This document shows, piece by piece, positions 59,813-64,000 of a DNA stretch of 64,000 nt. The number at the start of each line of letters is the position of its first letter. The stretch's first letter is position 1. Under the pieces are notes generated by a model. The model was given only the letters and a program-made list of their open reading frames with translations, ran no database searches and had not been told where the DNA came from. The position numbers were made by a program, and so were the translations under genes. The stretch lies in NCBI GenBank assembly GCA_964627035.1, contig CAZVKN010000011.1:1-64000 (forward strand), read 5' to 3'. This stretch comes from CAZVKN01 sp964627035 (lineage in GTDB: Bacteria; Electryoneota; AABM5-125-24; Hatepunaeales; Hatepunaeaceae).

Positions 59813-62032
59813 CTATCTTATTAGCAACACTTTTCTTGTCTCTATCTGACCTTCTATTTGCAAACTAAGAAAATATAAGCCTGAAGACAACTCATTGGCT
59901 CTTAAGGCATAATTATGCTCCCCCGCTGTTCGATACCCGTCCACCAACTCAGCCACCAACCGTCCGTTCACATCAAACAGGCTCAATCTAACCTGCAAAG
60001 TTGTCGGGAGATAGTACCTAACAGTAGTCACCGAGTTAAACGGATTCGGCACGGGGGGAAACAGTGTCGGGGTGTCGGGGTGTCGGGGTTCATTGGAGTG
60101 TACGCCGACTGGAGTGACATTGATAGTCCATGTCAGCGAGTCAGATTCGGTGGTGTCGGAGACGTAGGCGGTCACATTATATAACCTTTCCGAGTCAAAA
60201 TTAACCAACACCCACGAGTTGTCACTGATTGAGTCGCCGTCGAGTGTCCACAGAAAATGCAGTGAATCATCCTCAGGGTCAAAGGGGAAGACTTCAAACT
60301 CGAATGTTGTATCTACCTCAAATGACAGTTCAAGCTGTTCAGGCATATAGTCCACAATCAGGTCGTTGACCATAACCTGCCAAGTGACGCTGTCGGCAAG
60401 CTCACCTTGCGATGCTACGGCTGTGACCGAGTGCTCCCTGCCACGCTCGAAGCGGATGGAGACGCTGTCGTTTTCTGCGATCTGCTCATCGTTCAGGAGC
60501 CAGAGGTACTCGACCGGGTTGTCTTCGAGGGCTCGTGTAGTGACGAAGAAGTTTATTGCGTTATTTCGGCGGATGGATAGGGTGAGGTTTTGAGGAGAGT
60601 ATGAATCTATGTACATCTCTTCGACATGGACAATCCAACGAATTGAGTCAGATAAAGCACTGTCTGACACTGTGCACTGGACAGTGTCAATGCCAAGCTC
60701 ATCAAAGGCAATAACTGTAGATGTGTCCGATGAAATGCTGTCTCCGTTCTGTGTCCACAGGTAGCTAAGAGAGTCTTCCTGCAAGTCAACAGCACTGACC
60801 GAAAAGAACAAAGAGTCATCCAACAGTACACTCAAGTCAAGATTCTCAGGAGTAAAATCTGTAATAACCGGTGCGGATCGTTCAGGAACAATCTTTACAA
60901 GTACTCCATGATCCCGACGGTGTTCCCGGTTCGCCCCCATACCGGCTGCTATCAGGAACCCATGTGCATCAATGATGGAAGAATAGTACCATCCGTGAAT
61001 AAAGAAGTCATCCAGTCGTTCCCAGGCGATATTTCCGCCAGGTTCCGTGCGAAGAACAAAGGATTGTATGTCTCCGTCTATCACGCTTTCACCCACCAAA
61101 GTGAATCCGTTATCACTCATTCTGTTCAAACAGTAGCAGATCTGACTGCCATCAATATCATAAACACGATCCCAGATCTGCCTGCCTTCTTCGTCAACCA
61201 CAACCAATCGGAAATCGCCACCGGCACCTCCGGCAAGGGCATAACCTCCAGGCATTGACACTAACGAACGGGCGGAACCACTACCATTATCCGAAGGGTA
61301 AAGCCGCGACCATATTACTTCACCTTCATCATCAATGTTCATCAGGCTAAAAGAACGGTCGGCGCCGCCGGCAAGGAAGTAACCTCCTTCGGGGTGTTCA
61401 CGAATAGCCCTGATCACTGCAAGCTGATCACGTTCATATCTTTGTTCCCAGACTACTTCACCGTCATCATCAATCATAACCGCAAATCCCGTTGAGTTTC
61501 TACCCCGTCCAATCCAGCCACCCAAAAGATAATGCCCGTCTTTGGTTTCAATGACGGCATAACACCAACCGGGATCATCACCGTTGTAGCGCCGTTCCCA
61601 TATCAAGTCACCCTCCTGTTCACTGTCAACCTTGACGGCTATAAAATCGTAATTCATGCCATCTCTTGCTGTTGCTCCACCAATAAGATAATCACCTCCC
61701 TCGGTTTCTATTATACTCTTGCCCCGGTCATCAAAGCCACCGTTGAACATATCGAACGTATTCTGCCACTGCAAAGCGCCGTCAACGTCAACTTTAACTA
61801 TCCATACATCCTGTCTTTCACCGTGAAGGGAATCAGGATGAATACCGATCCTGAATTCTCCACCGGTCATAACGTAGCCGCCGTCGGTGGTGGCGTACAC
61901 ATCGGAAAACCAACTGTAACCGGGACCGCCGTAGTAACGAACCCAGAGGTTGCGGGGTTGTGCAAAGATTATTGTAGAGTAGATCAATATGAATGTGGTA
62001 CACAGTAGATAGCTAATTAATTTTGTGTTCAT
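59813..62032 (-). CDS. Secreted propeller/PKD-like protein with T9SS sorting domain (copy 2)
   Basis: This protein has about 739 residues and is a paralog of the 57149 gene. I start at the ATG at 62032 (GAG about 7 bases upstream), giving MNTKLISYLLCTTFILIYSTIIFAQ; an ATG at 62044 is possible and the open frame up to 62095 lies in a hairpin. The N-terminal propeller-like repeats (TDGGYVMTGGEF, EGGDYLIGGATARDG, GGYFLAGGADR) are followed by three Ig/PKD-like domains highly similar to copy 1 (EQLELSFEVDTTFEFEVFPFDPEDDSLHFLWTLDGDS). The tail is PPVPNPFNSVTTVRYYLP ... DVNGRLVAELV. Confidence 0.82.
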   Translation of the reverse strand: MNTKLISYLLCTTFILIYSTIIFAQPRNLWVRYYGGPGYSWFSDVYATTDGGYVMTGGEFRIGIHPDSLHGERQDVWIVKVDVDGALQWQNTFDMFNGGFDDRGKSIIETEGGDYLIGGATARDGMNYDFIAVKVDSEQEGDLIWERRYNGDDPGWCYAVIETKDGHYLLGGWIGRGRNSTGFAVMIDDDGEVVWEQRYERDQLAVIRAIREHPEGGYFLAGGADRSFSLMNIDDEGEVIWSRLYPSDNGSGSARSLVSMPGGYALAGGAGGDFRLVVVDEEGRQIWDRVYDIDGSQICYCLNRMSDNGFTLVGESVIDGDIQSFVLRTEPGGNIAWERLDDFFIHGWYYSSIIDAHGFLIAAGMGANREHRRDHGVLVKIVPERSAPVITDFTPENLDLSVLLDDSLFFSVSAVDLQEDSLSYLWTQNGDSISSDTSTVIAFDELGIDTVQCTVSDSALSDSIRWIVHVEEMYIDSYSPQNLTLSIRRNNAINFFVTTRALEDNPVEYLWLLNDEQIAENDSVSIRFERGREHSVTAVASQGELADSVTWQVMVNDLIVDYMPEQLELSFEVDTTFEFEVFPFDPEDDSLHFLWTLDGDSISDNSWVLVNFDSERLYNVTAYVSDTTESDSLTWTINVTPVGVHSNEPRHPDTPTLFPPVPNPFNSVTTVRYYLPTTLQVRLSLFDVNGRLVAELVDGYRTAGEHNYALRANELSSGLYFLSLQIEGQIETRKVLLIR

Positions 62033-62069
62033 CTTGTATCTCATGGAATAAACTGAGTTAACAAATAGT

Positions 62070-62097
62070 GGATGGGTGGATGTCAGTCCACCCATCC
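62070..62097 (-). repeat. Hairpin between small exported gene and T9SS gene (copy 2)
   Basis: GGATGGGTGGA, loop TGTCAG, TCCACCCATCC: an 11-bp perfect stem in the same place as the hairpin of copy 1, but with unrelated sequence. Confidence 0.65.
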
Positions 62098-62133
62098 GGT
62101 TAAATGACGTCTGAGGTCACTTCTGGTCTTCAC

Positions 62134-62502
62134 CTAAATTGGTTGAACCTCCCATACTACACTGGTCTCGGCTGCAGGCGGAGTCCATATCTGTGTATCT
62201 GGATCCACTCCGTCCCAGTCTTCATCCATAATACGGATTTGCCATTCATTTGCCGCATTATCCCTGGTTTTTTTGTAGTGACCGCCACCTTGCGAATCAG
62301 AATCTACCCATCCCCCACCATCGAATTGGAATCGAATCCAAAGGTTTTCCACCGGGGTTTCTACTTCGTTGTCGTTCCACCAGATATATACCTGATATGT
62401 AACTGAAGCGTGGGCATCCTTGTGCAGCACGTGCACCCCAATTCCAACTGCCGTCGCCAGCAGCACGACTGCGAGCAGGGCATACAATAGTTTGGTTTTC
62501 AT
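62134..62502 (-). CDS. Small exported protein (copy 2)
   Basis: This 122-residue protein shares the N-terminal segment VVLLATAVGIGVHVL(H/Y)K with copy 1, while the mature part (YQVYIWWNDNEVETPVENLWIRFQFDGGGWV ... EWQIRIMDEDWDGVDPDTQ ... VVWEVQPI) keeps only the general layout (a WRV/WQI-h-D-DWD segment). AGGAGG lies just upstream. The signal is conserved far better than the body. Confidence 0.65.
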   Translation of the reverse strand: MKTKLLYALLAVVLLATAVGIGVHVLHKDAHASVTYQVYIWWNDNEVETPVENLWIRFQFDGGGWVDSDSQGGGHYKKTRDNAANEWQIRIMDEDWDGVDPDTQIWTPPAAETSVVWEVQPI

Positions 62503-63234
62503 TTTGAAAACCTCCTATGTTTGATTCAGGGGATTTTTTACGTACCTTACAGAGTTGAGATGTGAGGACAGGGAAAATTCCCCTATGGTACAACCCATCC
62601 TGACATCACGGGTGCGTCGGATCCGTTTTACGAGGGGAACCGGCGTACCCGGTTTTTTTTATCAATAGACCAAAACGGTCTTATGATCGGGTTTAGTTAA
62701 TTATTATCGGTTAAGTTTGCTTAAATGACGAACCATTCGCCACTTTGATCGTATATGAAAATCCTGCGAAATCTGCCATATCTCAGGATATAATTGATCT
62801 TCAGATGAACACATTCTCTGTGTCTGTTCAAGTTGAGACTGCCACATTTTTTGAGACAGTCTTATTTTTGGTGGTTATCTGGCTGGGAAGACCAGATGAT
62901 CCTGTGTGTTATGTAGGCGGGGGGATCGTATCACCTTTCGGAATGTAATGAACTGTTAGGACAAAAGCAAGTGTCTATAGCTATATTATTGATTTTTTTT
63001 CATTTGATGATTCTCACTCGAACATGGTCGGACAACCGCGGGAATCCAGGTTAAACTACTTTCTGAAGGGTGTAAACTTAGTGGCGATGCCGACATCGGG
63101 CTTGAGACAAACCCGACTACAATTATCTAACCTTAAATTACAGTGTGAAGAGAGCGGACTGAAAGTCCCCCCTTCAGGTAAGTGAGGAGGAAACCAAACT
63201 CTGTTAATGTAATACTGCCTGCAAGACAGTCTTC
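62503..63234. other. Spacer with hairpins and family A copy 7
   Basis: It contains a terminator-like hairpin AACCGG/CCGGTT followed by eight T's on the plus strand (about 62638-62661), an AGACTG/CAGTCT hairpin followed by TTATTTTT (about 62832-62871) and a half family A copy (63089-63123). I see no gene. Confidence 0.5.
63089..63123. repeat. Family A hairpin repeat, copy 7 (second half only)
   Basis: CGACATCGGGCTTGAGACAA then ACCCGACTACAA: the second stem and right boundary of family A. Confidence 0.6.
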
Positions 63235-64000
63235 CTACTCCTCCATCCACGACTTCCAATAATCCGCCCATTCTACAGTCTTTGCTTCATCTGTCATACA
63301 GAGTGGACGGCGTGTATCAATCATCACTGCAGATTCGTCCGTAGCAGTTTTTGATTCTGCTGCCTTGACAGCCTTTGGATGAGGTCCATGCGGGAATCCG
63401 GCAGGATGCCAGGTCACCATACCAATATCAATGCCGTGACGGCTGAAGAAATTGCCGTTGTGATAGAACAGAACCTCATCGTAGTCAATGTTCGAGTGGT
63501 AGAATGGAACCTTCATCGCTTTAGGAAAATTCTCCATCGGACGCGGCAGGAAACTGCACACTATGAAACCCGGTGCCATCACAGTCGTATGTACCGGCGG
63601 CGGGAGATGCATTTTATCGCTGACGATTGGGCAGATATCATCCACGTTCAATTTCCACGGTGCCAGATCGCCCTTCCAGCCGATGATGTCACACGGGTTA
63701 AAAGGATATGTGAAGACGGTGGTCTCACCATCATGTAGTACACGAACCTGCCAATCACGCTTTTCAAATTCTTTGTCAGGAAGCTCAGGATAACCGATCA
63801 CAGCCGGATCAACAAATGCATGCTGCCCCAGTGTGCCACGCTCAGGCATTTCAAAAGGACCGTTAAATGCCTCAATTGCTAACAGCGTTGTCACCTCTAA
63901 TGGGATAAACCGATATGTAGTTCCACGCGGCAGATGCAGGTAGTCACCTGTGCGATACGTCAGCGATCCCATGTTGGTCTCAACCATGCCACTACCTTTA
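63235..64000 (-). CDS. hmgA: Homogentisate 1,2-dioxygenase, partial
   Basis: This non-haem iron enzyme opens the homogentisate ring in tyrosine/phenylalanine breakdown. The window edge cuts its 5' end: the frame is open upstream of the first ATG (63987) and reads KGSG before it. Visible signatures are RTGDYLHLPRGTTYRF, FNPCDIIGWKGDLAPWKLNVDDICPI, FYHSNIDYDEVLFYHNG (Glu and His of the iron site) and WHPAGFPHGPHPKAVKAA. The C-terminus TVEWADYWKSWMEE is the usual cupin end. A neighbour on the right is expected but not seen here. Confidence 0.92.
   Translation of the reverse strand, partial: KGSGMVETNMGSLTYRTGDYLHLPRGTTYRFIPLEVTTLLAIEAFNGPFEMPERGTLGQHAFVDPAVIGYPELPDKEFEKRDWQVRVLHDGETTVFTYPFNPCDIIGWKGDLAPWKLNVDDICPIVSDKMHLPPPVHTTVMAPGFIVCSFLPRPMENFPKAMKVPFYHSNIDYDEVLFYHNGNFFSRHGIDIGMVTWHPAGFPHGPHPKAVKAAESKTATDESAVMIDTRRPLCMTDEAKTVEWADYWKSWMEE

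Noticed and set aside
62530..62670. Possible riboswitch upstream of the second small exported gene
   Set aside because: The leader has hairpins but I could not match any known riboswitch core; a covariance search would be needed.
62745..62948. Short plus-strand frame after the last small exported gene
   Set aside because: No ribosome site, passes through a hairpin, no family resemblance.
1..64000. tRNA, rRNA, CRISPR or phage genes
   Set aside because: None was seen on reading; a tRNA or covariance scan was not possible here.

Overview
The window comes from a Gram-negative bacterium, most likely an uncultured member of the FCB group (Fibrobacteres-Chlorobi-Bacteroidetes and allied candidate phyla). 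The evidence is an outer-membrane assembly set (BamA, TamB, two Skp-like chaperones, LpxD) and at least seven exported proteins that end in a YPNPFN-type C-terminal sorting domain of the type IX secretion system (T9SS type A). The phylum is an inference; there is no rRNA in the window.

Layout. Positions 1-14170 are an export block: a palindrome-rich upstream region, two large secreted beta-helix proteins, a gingipain-like (C25) protein that seems to have lost its catalytic residues, and a subtilisin-like protease sharing the C25 protein's C-terminal modules. Positions 14171-18190 are accessory: repeat-filled spacer, a DUF1858 protein, an A+T-rich restriction-modification pair (PvuII-like m4C methyltransferase plus HNH nuclease), and remnants of a DUF2284 gene between direct repeats. 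Positions 18191-29451 carry PBP1A, a HAD hydrolase, a GT39-like membrane glycosyltransferase with TPRs, an M16C presequence-type protease, another beta-helix T9SS cargo and MtnA. Positions 29836-47477 are a long co-directional core block: TPR lipoprotein, UppS, a GlcE-like FAD protein, TamB, BamA, Skp1, Skp2, LpxD, a small class III cyclase, PyrR, PyrB, PyrC and LepA. This couples lipid carrier, lipid A and outer-membrane protein assembly with pyrimidine synthesis.

Positions 47662-57122 mix small lipoprotein genes and TypA with wreckage: three decayed T9SS sorting domains, an NmrA-family oxidoreductase, a lipoprotein, a small beta-barrel protein, an antitoxin-like gene with an early stop, a frameshifted DUF3883 fragment and an IS1-family transposase remnant. 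Positions 57149-62502 (minus strand) hold a duplicated two-gene unit: a small exported protein, a strong hairpin, then a large propeller/PKD-like T9SS cargo. The right edge cuts a homogentisate 1,2-dioxygenase gene.

Intergenic DNA is full of hairpin repeats. Two families (A: paired 10-bp stems around GTAGTC...GACTAC; B: stems with GTCAG/CTGAC and a GCGGCG loop) keep their pairing while the stem sequence changes, which looks like selection on structure. No tRNA, rRNA or CRISPR array was seen.
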